Source of the DNA: Armatimonadota bacterium
GTDB lineage: Bacteria; Armatimonadota; Chthonomonadetes; Chthonomonadales; Chthonomonadaceae
Length of the DNA stretch: 17,447 bases
Direction: 5' to 3'
NCBI GenBank assembly: GCA_026392135.1
Contig: JAPLCR010000573.1
Location: 1 to 17,447 of the forward strand
Positions 1 through 6,226 of this stretch are shown here, in pieces (the stretch's first letter is position 1; each line of letters opens with the position of its first letter). Under the pieces are notes generated by a model. The model was not told the origin of the DNA and ran no database searches. It saw nothing but the letters and a program-made list of their open reading frames with translations. The translations under genes were made by a program, and so were the position numbers.

Positions 1-57
1 GGGGCTACGTTCCTTGTAGATGGGGGTATCACCTGCGCGTATACGACTCCGCTCTAG
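1..57 (+). CDS. SDR family oxidoreductase, C-terminal fragment
   Basis: Only the last 18 codons are in the window; they read GATFLVDGGITCAYTTPL and end in TAG at 55-57. The pattern 'GATFLVDGG' followed by a short polar tail is the usual C-terminus of classical short-chain dehydrogenases/reductases, which are NAD(P)-dependent Rossmann-fold enzymes of the 3-oxoacyl-ACP reductase / glucose 1-dehydrogenase type. The nucleotide-binding and catalytic (Ser-Tyr-Lys) parts lie outside the window, so the substrate cannot be inferred. A strong hairpin follows 33 bp downstream and could end its transcript. Confidence 0.72.
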   Translation, partial: GATFLVDGGITCAYTTPL

Positions 58-90
58 GCTTCGTCCAGCAAATGTCGCCAGATACCAAAA

Positions 91-122
91 GAGGGTAACA
101 GGAGTATATTCCTGTTACCCTC
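91..122. terminator. Perfect 13-bp hairpin, likely bidirectional terminator
   Basis: The arm at 91-103 (GAGGGTAACAGGA) is perfectly complementary to 110-122 around a 6-nt loop (GTATAT). The stem sits between the end of the SDR gene (plus strand) and the end of the minus-strand gene at 305-916, where a shared terminator would be expected. Read on the minus strand the stem is followed by TTTTGG, a short U run. On the plus strand no U run follows, so intrinsic termination is more convincing for the leftward direction. Confidence 0.55.
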
Positions 123-168
123 AACCGATATACCCAGTTAGGGACTTAGGTAGGAATAACTGTTCCAT

Positions 169-305
169 TTGAAAACCAGAAGCCCTCACCCCCGTCCCCT
201 CTCCCAATTCTGGGCGAGGGGTGGCTGGGGCGGGAGGCGACTCCGTTGGGCGATAGTCTCCCTTTCCCTAGAGGTTTTGGAAGATTTTAACTAGAGAGAG
301 TCCCT
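169..305 (+). repeat. 137-bp dispersed repeat, left copy
   Basis: This stretch matches the reverse complement of 17311-17447 over 137 positions with no gaps and five mismatches, all A/G differences clustered at about 216-240. It contains an imperfect hairpin: CCCCTCTCCCA at about 197-207, loop ATTC, then TGGGCGAGGGG at about 212-222. This hairpin type recurs as dispersed non-coding repeats in many bacteria. The inner edge at 305 supplies the last base of the stop codon of the minus-strand gene 305-916. The outer edge may extend left of 169, because the other copy is cut by the window end. No coding sequence or clear terminal inverted repeat was seen, so a MITE is possible but unproven. Confidence 0.9.
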
Positions 306-916
306 TAGACTCTCTTGTGTCCTGACTGTGTGGCTCGTACTTCATCACGGTCTCCGGGAGGAGGAGGAGGACCTTGCTCTCCACGCCCCTCACCTCCGCC
401 GTCACGGGGAGGAGGAGGAGGACCGCCGGGGCGACCGCCACGACCATCAGGTCCGCCATCACGAGGAGGAGGAGGACCGCCGGGGCGACCACCGCGACCC
501 TCAGGTCCACCTTCACGGGGAGGACGACCACCGCGACCCTCTCCACCTTCGGGTCCCTCAGGTCCCCGCCCCATAGGCGGACGATGACGCTCACGAAGCA
601 TCTTCATCTTCTTCATCTGGTCGGCGGAAAGAATCTTTTTGATCTTCTCATTAACCTCTTTTTCCAGAGCCATCAGTTCGGTCTTCTGTTTATCGGTTAG
701 GTTGAGAGCGTCCGCTATGGGCGGTGGGATAACCGGAAACCCCTCATGGCGACGACCGGGAGGAGGGGTCTCCCCGCGCCTAAAACCAACGGGAGGGCGG
801 TTACCCTCTTGCGGTCGCCCTTGGCTCTCCTGAGCTTTTACACCGCCTACTGTTATGCCAAGTGTCATCAGCGCGAAGCCTAGTCCGGCTCGTCGTACGA
901 TATTTCGAGTGTTCAT
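305..916 (-). CDS. Secreted LTXXQ/Spy-like Pro-Gly-rich protein
   Basis: Encodes 203 aa. The ATG at 916-914 is preceded by AGGAG nine bases upstream. Residues 1-29 form a signal peptide (Arg-rich n-region, hydrophobic core, likely cleavage after VKAQ). Residues 69-111 form a charged amphipathic helical segment beginning 'LNLTDKQKTEL' and ending 'LSADQMKKMKMLRERH', which matches the helix-LTxxQ style of the Spy/CpxP periplasmic chaperones. From about 112 on the protein is low-complexity, with 18-residue repeats of the form RDGGPDGRGGRPGGPPPP. Transcription diverges from a two-component system whose sensor loop is also proline-rich. By analogy with CpxP/CpxAR the protein may be a stress-induced periplasmic modulator; this is inference. 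The stop codon borrows its last base from the adjacent repeat, so the original C-terminus may have been longer. Function is uncertain; the secretion call is firm. Confidence 0.8.
   Translation of the reverse strand: MNTRNIVRRAGLGFALMTLGITVGGVKAQESQGRPQEGNRPPVGFRRGETPPPGRRHEGFPVIPPPIADALNLTDKQKTELMALEKEVNEKIKKILSADQMKKMKMLRERHRPPMGRGPEGPEGGEGRGGRPPREGGPEGRGGRPGGPPPPRDGGPDGRGGRPGGPPPPPRDGGGEGRGEQGPPPPPGDRDEVRATQSGHKRV
356..517 (-). repeat. Coding tandem repeat, 54-bp period
   Basis: Three consecutive units encode 18-residue blocks in the tail of the secreted protein: residues 134-151 and 152-169 differ only by E/D exchanges (REGGPEG.. versus RDGGPDG..), and 170-187 is a diverged third unit. 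At DNA level the units share GGAGGAGGAGGACCGCCGGGGCGACC on the plus strand in pieces. Such repeats gain or lose units by slippage, so length is likely to vary among strains. Confidence 0.75.
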
Positions 917-988
917 GTTAAGAATCTCCTGTGTTGTTGTTTTTGGAATCCATCTAACTCTATGTGAATTTGGTTCCAGCCCACAAAG

Positions 989-1129
989 TCTCTAATATGT
1001 CTGCGGTATACTCTGTGCGGCTGACACTTATTAGGATAGCCTATCAATATGAAAAACTTCTGAAAATCAAAAGAGTTTTTAGTAACTCTACTTTCATCCC
1101 TCTTTCATCTTTTTAGGGCATATTAGAGA
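989..1129. promoter_or_regulatory. Divergent promoter region with OmpR/PhoB-type direct repeats
   Basis: CTTTCATC occurs at 1091-1098 and again at 1102-1109, an 11-bp spacing typical of tandem sites for OmpR/PhoB-family regulators. Eleven bases after the second repeat comes TATTAG (1121-1126), a plausible -10, and the regulator start is 40 bp further. The 11-mer CATATTAGAGA containing this -10 recurs in inverted orientation at 999-989, facing the secreted-protein gene. Neither candidate -10 has a good TTGACA at the expected distance, which fits activator-dependent promoters. A palindrome GATAG-C-CTATC lies at 1035-1045. Regulator identity is inferred from neighbourhood only. Confidence 0.5.
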
Positions 1130-1165
1130 TTGTTAGAAGAACGCAGTAGAAGAGGACACACGCCG

Positions 1166-1843
1166 ATGCGAGTTCTTATTGTTGAAGACGAAATAGATAT
1201 TGCGGAGATTATCCGACAAGGCTTGATAGAAGCTCATTATACTGTAGAGGTGGCACACGAAGGCAAGCGGGGCTTACAGCTAGCAACAGAGCGCACCTAT
1301 TCGCTTATCATCCTGGATATTATGTTGCCTTATCGAGATGGTTGGAGCATCTGCGAAGAGCTACGCTCCCACAGAAATCATACCCCTATCCTGATGCTCA
1401 CAGCGCGAGATTCTGTGCGCGACAAGGTAAAGGGCTTGGAGATGGGCGCGGACGACTACCTCCCAAAACCCTTCGATTTCGATGAATTGCTGGCGCGTGT
1501 TCGCGCACTAATACGCCGTGACCGCGTACACAAAGGCAAGACAATAAAAATTGCTGACCTAGAGATAGATACCCATGCACGTAGCGTACACAGATCAGGA
1601 CACGCTATTGCACTTACCCCCAGAGAGTACGATCTACTAGAAGCACTCGCCTCCCATGAAGGACAGGTGCTTACACGAGAGACCATTCAGGAGCGTGTGT
1701 GGATGGACGAAGAGAGTTACTCGAATACTGTAGACGCTTACATTCGGCTGTTGCGAAAGAAGATAGATGCAAATTCTGATACAAAGCTGATTCAGACGGT
1801 ACACGGAGTGGGTTACACTTTACGACGGGCAGAGGAGGACTAA
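1166..1843 (+). CDS. OmpR/PhoB-family response regulator
   Basis: Encodes 225 aa from ATG 1166, chosen because MRVLIVEDE is the canonical receiver start and AGAGGA lies nine bases upstream; a TTG at 1130 would only add an unconserved tail. The receiver domain (1-115) shows acidic pocket E7/D8, phospho-acceptor D51 in 'IILDIMLP', T79 and K101. A winged-helix DNA-binding domain (about 127-222) carries 'LTPREYDLLEALASHEG', 'VDAYIRLLRKKI' and the closing 'TVHGVGYTLR'. It should be phosphorylated by the kinase encoded 2 bp downstream and bind tandem direct repeats, possibly those in its own promoter at 1091-1109. All key residues are present, so it looks functional. The regulon is not readable from the sequence beyond the divergent Spy-like gene. 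Confidence 0.93.
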   Translation: MRVLIVEDEIDIAEIIRQGLIEAHYTVEVAHEGKRGLQLATERTYSLIILDIMLPYRDGWSICEELRSHRNHTPILMLTARDSVRDKVKGLEMGADDYLPKPFDFDELLARVRALIRRDRVHKGKTIKIADLEIDTHARSVHRSGHAIALTPREYDLLEALASHEGQVLTRETIQERVWMDEESYSNTVDAYIRLLRKKIDANSDTKLIQTVHGVGYTLRRAEED

Positions 1844-1845
1844 GC

Positions 1846-2757
1846 GTGCATCTTGCCTCTATCAGAACGCGCCTTGTTATTCAAAATATTGGGGTGATGG
1901 CAGTTGCCCTCATTTTACTCGGTTTCTTGACCTACTATATTGCGGCAGGAAGTCAGATGCGGGCATTTGACCACGACCTTGAACGCCGCTCACAGCGTTT
2001 TGTTGACGACCATCGCCGTCCACCGCCGCAGGGCGAGGAGGGTATGAGACCACCGCCGCCACCGCCCAACTCTCACCAGCCTTTCCGAGGGGTACTACTT
2101 GATCTTCAAAAACAGCCTCTTACACAGGATAGCGCATCAGTCTATGCGCCTAACGACATTCAACTGGGCTTAGATGGAGAGCAGGTATACTCCAATATAA
2201 TGGAGGGGGAGGTGCCGCTTCGCGTCATCACACACCCTATTATGCAGTCAGGACGCGTCATTGGTGTCGCTCAACACGCCGCGCCTTTAGATGAGGTGTT
2301 TCGTGTTCAGTCCGAGCTTGCAAACACGTTGATAATCCTATTTCCTATTTCGATGGGAATTATCAGTATCGCCGTCAACTCCCTCGTAAAGAGGTCGCTA
2401 CGCCCTGTTCGCAATATCAGCCGTACTGCCGATAAGATGGGAAGTCAAGACCTCGCACTAAGACTACCTATCTATGGAAATGACGAGTTCGCGGAGTTGA
2501 GTACCACTCTAAACGGACTGCTTGCGCGTCTTCAAAACGCCTTCCAACGGCAAGAAGAGGTTCTGGAACAGCAGAGGCAGTTTGTGGCAGATGCCTCACA
2601 CGAGCTACGAACCCCTCTCACAGTTATTAAGGCAAACGCCGACCTCTACCAAAAGGGAGAGCGCACGACAGAATCCTATAGGAGCGCCCTGGGCGTAATT
2701 GGTCGCTCTGCCAATACCATGAACCGTCTTGTTCAAGATCTACTGTTATTAGCATAA
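1846..2757 (+). CDS. Sensor histidine kinase, N-terminal part (sensor-HAMP-DHp)
   Basis: GTG start at 1846 with AGGAGG (1833-1838) seven bases upstream; the gene begins 2 bp after the regulator stop. The 303-aa product has TM1 about 11-34, an extracytoplasmic loop 35-157, TM2 about 158-181, HAMP 182-234, and a DHp helix with phospho-acceptor H252 in 'ADASHELRTPLT'. The loop contains RRPPPQGEEGMRPPPPPP (58-74), echoing the Pro-rich secreted protein encoded divergently. Translation stops at TAA 2755-2757 right after 'VQDLLLLA'. The same frame continues without other stops through a complete ATPase domain to 3240. This is therefore one kinase gene of 465 codons interrupted by a single in-frame stop, either by nonsense mutation, sequencing error or genuine splitting. 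Confidence 0.88.
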   Translation: MHLASIRTRLVIQNIGVMAVALILLGFLTYYIAAGSQMRAFDHDLERRSQRFVDDHRRPPPQGEEGMRPPPPPPNSHQPFRGVLLDLQKQPLTQDSASVYAPNDIQLGLDGEQVYSNIMEGEVPLRVITHPIMQSGRVIGVAQHAAPLDEVFRVQSELANTLIILFPISMGIISIAVNSLVKRSLRPVRNISRTADKMGSQDLALRLPIYGNDEFAELSTTLNGLLARLQNAFQRQEEVLEQQRQFVADASHELRTPLTVIKANADLYQKGERTTESYRSALGVIGRSANTMNRLVQDLLLLA

Positions 2758-2775
2758 GCCGACAGTGGACAGTTA

Positions 2776-3240
2776 ATGGTTCAGTATGAAAACCTAAACG
2801 CGCAGGAGCTACTGAAAGAGGTTACAGAAGCCTTTACCGCACGGGAGGGGGCGCAGTTGGGTGTGAATATCATGGAGGGAGAGCTTCTTTTACGTGGGAA
2901 TTTCGACGAGTTGAAGCGTGTGCTGACAAACCTGCTCGAAAACGCCTATCGCCATACACCACCAGAGGGCAAAATTGTACTGTCGCTGAAAGCCGATGCG
3001 AAGCAGGTTCAGTTTGTGGTAGCAGATACGGGAAGCGGTGTCTCCGCTGAACACCTCCCCCACCTTACAGAGCGTTTCTATCGGATAGATACGGCACGCG
3101 CTCGCACGCAGGGAGGTACTGGGTTAGGACTATCTATCTGTAAGAGCATCGTAGATGCACATCAGGGCACAATACAGATTGAAAGCGCAGAAGGGGTAGG
3201 CACAACCGTCACTGTTTCGCTTCCACGCATCTCCTGCTGA
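2776..3240 (+). CDS. Sensor histidine kinase, C-terminal ATPase part (after in-frame stop)
   Basis: Same frame as the upstream kinase part, beyond TAA 2755-2757. The first ATG after the stop is at 2776, giving 154 aa; the intervening codons read ADSGQL, a normal linker for this family. It holds a full HATPase_c domain: N box around N56 ('LLENAYRHTP'), G1 box D84-TGSG, F box 'ERFYR' (99-103), and G2 box GTGLGL (114-119), ending 'TVTVSLP'. No strong ribosome binding site precedes 2776 (only AGTGGA). It may be translated by reinitiation, reached by readthrough, or not made. All ATP-binding boxes are intact, which argues that the stop is recent or an artefact, or that two polypeptides reassemble. 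Confidence 0.8.
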   Translation: MVQYENLNAQELLKEVTEAFTAREGAQLGVNIMEGELLLRGNFDELKRVLTNLLENAYRHTPPEGKIVLSLKADAKQVQFVVADTGSGVSAEHLPHLTERFYRIDTARARTQGGTGLGLSICKSIVDAHQGTIQIESAEGVGTTVTVSLPRISC

Positions 3241-3245
3241 TTAAC

Positions 3246-3262
3246 GTGGTACACTATACCAC
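3246..3262. terminator. Small hairpin between convergent genes
   Basis: GTGGTA (3246-3251) pairs with TACCAC (3257-3262) around five bases, in the 21-bp gap between the convergent kinase and permease genes. There is no U run on either side, so a terminator role is suggested by position only. Confidence 0.25.
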
Positions 3263-4116
3263 TACCAACGCTCTACTATCTCCCATTTCCGGTGATTGAA
3301 GTAGGCGAGACCGGAGATCAGTATCAGAAGTGTGATGACCGTAGCTCCGCCGAATGTAAACCAGTTCATAGGAAGAGGCTTATCCACCAAACCAAACGTT
3401 TTAGCGGGTAAAGGCTGCAAAATCGTTTTGCGGTAAGCTTCGATGATAGCCGTTATCGGATTCATCATGTAGATTTGAAACAGCCAGTCGTGCCCCTTAA
3501 AGGGCACTTTGTTCCGAAAAACGTCCGCCGGAATGATTACGGGGAGAACGAACATCAGCAGGTTCATAAACGTCTGCACAATAAAACGAATATCGTCATA
3601 AAAGAGGCTCAAAATGGACATCCAGAGGGAAAGCCCTATAACGAGCAGAAGCAGAACCAGCGTGATGAGAGGAAAAAAAACGAGTGTAGGAAGGATTGGT
3701 ACTCCCATATTGGGAATAAACCGTAGTATTACGAAAAAAAGGCTAAAGTAGACTGCCCACCCCATTAAGAAGTGGATGAAGTTGCTTAGAGCGCAGGTAA
3801 GCGGAAAGACTTCACGTGGAAGGTAGACTTTCTTCAGAATAGGATAGTTGACGAGCAACGTCTGCCCACTATCCAACAACGTAGTACTAAAGAAAGTCCA
3901 TGTGATTAGACCGCAAAGAAGGTAGGCAGAGTTGTTCGTGGTCTCACCGCTCGCCGCCTTTACAAAAAAAGTAAAGACGACTACCTGAAGGCAGACGGGA
4001 ATAATAGACCAGAGAAACCCGAAAACGGACTTCTTGTAGCGTACCTTTATTTCGCGAGCCACAAGTTGCTGTAGCAAGTCGCGAAAACGCCATATTTCAG
4101 CCAGTTGTTCACGCAT
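3262..4116 (-). CDS. ABC-2 type polysaccharide/O-antigen export permease
   Basis: Encodes 284 aa with about six membrane helices. It begins with the cytoplasmic signature of Wzm/TagG/RfbA-type permeases: 'REIKVRYKKSVFGFLW' at residues 22-37, then a first hydrophobic helix. Other family marks are 'LLVNYPILKKVYLPREVFP' (about 107-125), 'SLFYDDIRFIVQTF' (about 170-183) and 'MMNPITAIIEAYRKTIL' (about 217-233). Such proteins form the transmembrane dimer that exports lipid-linked polysaccharide together with a Wzt/TagH-type ATPase. No ATPase gene is adjacent on either side: the convergent kinase lies downstream and an HTH gene 8 bp upstream. It either uses an ATPase encoded elsewhere or its operon has been rearranged. 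Confidence 0.87.
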   Translation of the reverse strand: MREQLAEIWRFRDLLQQLVAREIKVRYKKSVFGFLWSIIPVCLQVVVFTFFVKAASGETTNNSAYLLCGLITWTFFSTTLLDSGQTLLVNYPILKKVYLPREVFPLTCALSNFIHFLMGWAVYFSLFFVILRFIPNMGVPILPTLVFFPLITLVLLLLVIGLSLWMSILSLFYDDIRFIVQTFMNLLMFVLPVIIPADVFRNKVPFKGHDWLFQIYMMNPITAIIEAYRKTILQPLPAKTFGLVDKPLPMNWFTFGGATVITLLILISGLAYFNHRKWEIVERW

Positions 4117-4124
4117 AGAAAAGA

Positions 4125-4376
4125 CTACTCGTCATCTAGGGTGACGTAATCGTCCACATCACTAGGGCGTGCTGGTTCCAAAAGATCAAGGAGGGCAGAA
4201 CGAGCGATGAGAACTTTTCGTTTCCCAGCAATTCGGAAGGCTTGAAGCCTCCCTTGTCGAATATAGGAACGAATGCTCGATTGACTCACCTGAAGATATT
4301 GAGCGGCTTGCTCAACAGTTAGCAAATCTCTGGATTCAATCTCCATACAAGGTATACGCGGGCAAAAGACACACAT
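4125..4376 (-). CDS. Excisionase/MerR-type helix-turn-helix protein
   Basis: Encodes up to 83 aa from ATG 4376; an internal ATG at 4346 would give 73 aa beginning MEIESRDLL, just before the domain. Neither start has a convincing ribosome binding site. The segment 'LLTVEQAAQYLQVSQSSIRSYIRQGRLQAFRIAGKRKVLIAR' in pieces covers a winged HTH of the HTH_17/excisionase type: helix-turn-helix, a conserved 'RQGRLQAFRI' wing and a basic strand. These small proteins bind DNA as excisionases or as simple regulators. The stop lies 8 bp before the permease start, implying co-transcription. No integrase is nearby, so a regulatory role is more likely than phage excision. Confidence 0.75.
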   Translation of the reverse strand: MCVFCPRIPCMEIESRDLLTVEQAAQYLQVSQSSIRSYIRQGRLQAFRIAGKRKVLIARSALLDLLEPARPSDVDDYVTLDDE

Positions 4377-4575
4377 TAGTATGCTTTAGGCAGGCGTGCC
4401 AAAGCACATTAAGAGTTCCCGCGTTCTCCTCCTTTCTTGCTGTTAGTTTGCCGTTCTCTTTCGGGACACAAAAGCAACCCAAAGAGACGGCAACTGCGGT
4501 TGTCTATGGCGAACTTCTCTGGTCAACGTACATCCTGCGCCGAATAGGGGCGGGAGCAAACACGAGAGATGGATA

Positions 4576-4604
4576 TCGACTTAGCAAACAAGGTAGAGTA
4601 TACA
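4576..4604 (+). promoter_or_regulatory. Possible sigma70 promoter for the secreted-protein gene
   Basis: TCGACT (4576-4581) and TATACA (4599-4604) are 17 bp apart, about 50 bp before the ATG at 4654. The -10 is good and the -35 matches TTGACA at four of six positions. The rest of the 277-bp gap 4377-4653 shows no gene I can support. Confidence 0.3.
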
Positions 4605-4653
4605 AAATGCCTTCAGGTATTGTCAATAGCTTACAGAATGTTTTGTTAAGGTC

Positions 4654-6066
4654 ATGAAGCCTATTTTACTCTTTTTTACTTACTTTTGCCTCCTTCGACT
4701 ACCAGAAGGGGGTATTACACAACAGCAACCCTCACCGAGTGTCGTTCTTAATAAACTACCCTCTGTAAAGCGTGTTGCCGTCATCTCACCCCGTGAGCTA
4801 AGCCGCTTAGACCCGCGTGTTCCAGAAATGATCAACGCACTAAGCTCCCCTAACAGTACGGGCAGACCTCGCCCAAAAGTCACCCCAACCAAGGAGAATA
4901 GGTCACGATTTGATAGGCTACAGTCCGGTGAGAAGCCAACACAGATCAAGTTACCCTATTCAGACACACAACTCCGTATGCTTGGAGAGAGTGTATTCAT
5001 CTCAACACTGCGCTCGCTAGCACAGGAGCGCCTGAAGGCAAGCACGCCTCCGCAAGAGGAGCTACAGAAGCAGCTTGTGAACGCAAAAGCAGAGGGCGGG
5101 GAAGACCTTGACATACCCTCTTTGGGCAAAGTCGCAGATGCACTTGATTGCGAACTCCTCCTCCTCCCTCAACACTGTTCCGTGGAGGTAATCGACAGAA
5201 CAGAGCGTGTAGTAGTCTTCCGAGCAGAGATGGTCGCTCAAACCTATACGCTTGGCGGACAAAAGCCTTACAATCAATCACGCTTTCCTATAGCAGGAAC
5301 TTCCGCCTCAACACGAAGTGTGGTGTTTGGGGAGTATGGTAAGACGTTGCCTCAAATGGTAGCAGAAAGCGCGACAATCGCCGCAAAACGAGTCGTACAT
5401 GCCCTACAGTGGAACGAATTGCCTCCTTTCCTTTTACCAAAGGTGCGATTTGCTCTCGCTCCTGTTATCTCTCTACCGAATGCCGACAGGCTGCTTTTTA
5501 CTCCAAATGGTAGAAAAACCCTCCTCAACGACATTACTACACTTCCCAGAGAAGTATCGGAAATGTTTTCGGTACATATTCCCCCACTTTTTGCCGATTC
5601 TTTTTTAGAAACAAGAGTAGTTAAGCGAAAGTTGCAGGAACTTGGGGAGAGAGTGTCGAATTTATGGGTAGATAGCGAACGTCCAAATACGGAACTCATT
5701 AAAACACTAGGAGCAGGCTTGGAAGTCGACTACCTCCTACTGGTACACATCACCGACCTCGAAGGCTACGGCGCAGTACCCAAGCCCACTGAGAGTAGTG
5801 TGTCTGCCGGTTCGATAAGCCCTAACGAAATGGACGGTGGAGTAGTCTTTCAAGCAAGAGCTGTAGCGTTTGGCGCGTTGGTGCGTGTGAAAGACGGCAC
5901 AATTCTGTGGAAAGATCGCTCTGACGTAGTGATGTCATTACGCCAAGAGAATCTGAGTCTGATTCACCCAATCAGCGAACAAAAGATGATACAGAACTCC
6001 ATCCGCTTCGCCCTTATGGGCTTGGAACGCAGTTTTACCCGATACGGCGTGAGCTTTGAGCATTAG
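4654..6066 (+). CDS. Secreted protein of unknown function with two similar modules
   Basis: Encodes 470 aa from ATG 4654; only a short TAAGG precedes it at two to three bases. Residues 1-22 look like a signal peptide (MKPILLFFTYFCLLRL), with no lipobox at the cleavage site. I do not recognise the family. A first block, about 157-200, reads 'LGKVADALDCELLLLP' then 'VVVFRAEMVAQTYTLGG'. A second, about 349-421, reads 'LIKTLGAGLEVDYLLLVHI' then 'VVFQARAVAFGALVRVKDG'. Each is helix, strand with 'CELLLL' or 'DYLLLV', then a long amphipathic strand, resembling the core of CsgG/GNA1162/TolB-N-like periplasmic proteins ('aDyLl.G.v'). That fold assignment is inference. It is followed by a DUF4177 gene and recO on the same strand, with no shared function apparent. 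Confidence 0.65.
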   Translation: MKPILLFFTYFCLLRLPEGGITQQQPSPSVVLNKLPSVKRVAVISPRELSRLDPRVPEMINALSSPNSTGRPRPKVTPTKENRSRFDRLQSGEKPTQIKLPYSDTQLRMLGESVFISTLRSLAQERLKASTPPQEELQKQLVNAKAEGGEDLDIPSLGKVADALDCELLLLPQHCSVEVIDRTERVVVFRAEMVAQTYTLGGQKPYNQSRFPIAGTSASTRSVVFGEYGKTLPQMVAESATIAAKRVVHALQWNELPPFLLPKVRFALAPVISLPNADRLLFTPNGRKTLLNDITTLPREVSEMFSVHIPPLFADSFLETRVVKRKLQELGERVSNLWVDSERPNTELIKTLGAGLEVDYLLLVHITDLEGYGAVPKPTESSVSAGSISPNEMDGGVVFQARAVAFGALVRVKDGTILWKDRSDVVMSLRQENLSLIHPISEQKMIQNSIRFALMGLERSFTRYGVSFEH

Positions 6067-6104
6067 TGATCTCCGTGTATGCTCCCTTCACGTCTCCTCA
6101 TAGC

Positions 6105-6205
6105 GTCACTGTGACCCCTTTCGGTGTCGGCGACACTGAAAGAGCCTCTGGTGCTTCGCCAATTACAACCCCAGAGTCGGGGCGACTCCGATAAGGCTGT
6201 CGGAG
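6105..6205 (+). promoter_or_regulatory. Gap with three inverted repeats upstream of the DUF4177 gene
   Basis: Three structures lie in 100 bp. GTCAC-T-GTGAC (6105-6115) is an 11-bp perfect palindrome. TTTCGGTGTC (6119-6128) pairs with GACACTGAAA (6132-6141) around GGC with one G-U pair. CTCCGA (6186-6191) pairs with TCGGAG (6200-6205). The second could end the upstream transcript, although no U run follows; the first has operator-like symmetry. The third ends seven bases before the AAGGAG ribosome binding site at 6212-6217, so it could influence translation. Confidence 0.35.
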
Positions 6206-6226
6206 ATTTGGAAGGAGTTTGAGAAA

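Noticed and set aside
315..700. Overlapping plus-strand frames rich in Gly/Pro or His/Glu across the repeat tail
   Set aside because: They mirror the 54-bp repeats of the minus-strand gene, which has a signal peptide, a good ribosome binding site and a recognisable helical domain.
1130..1165. Upstream TTG start for the response regulator
   Set aside because: The extra 12 residues are not part of the receiver fold, and the ATG at 1166 has its own ribosome binding site and canonical first residues.
4125..4376. Mobile element inferred from an excisionase-type gene
   Set aside because: No integrase, transposase, phage gene or attachment site is nearby; small HTH proteins of this type are often ordinary regulators.
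4448..4657. 69-codon frame starting at TTG and overlapping the next gene start by ATGA
   Set aside because: No ribosome binding site, a rare start codon, no recognisable protein pattern, and a likely promoter (4576-4604) lies inside it. The overlap alone is weak evidence.
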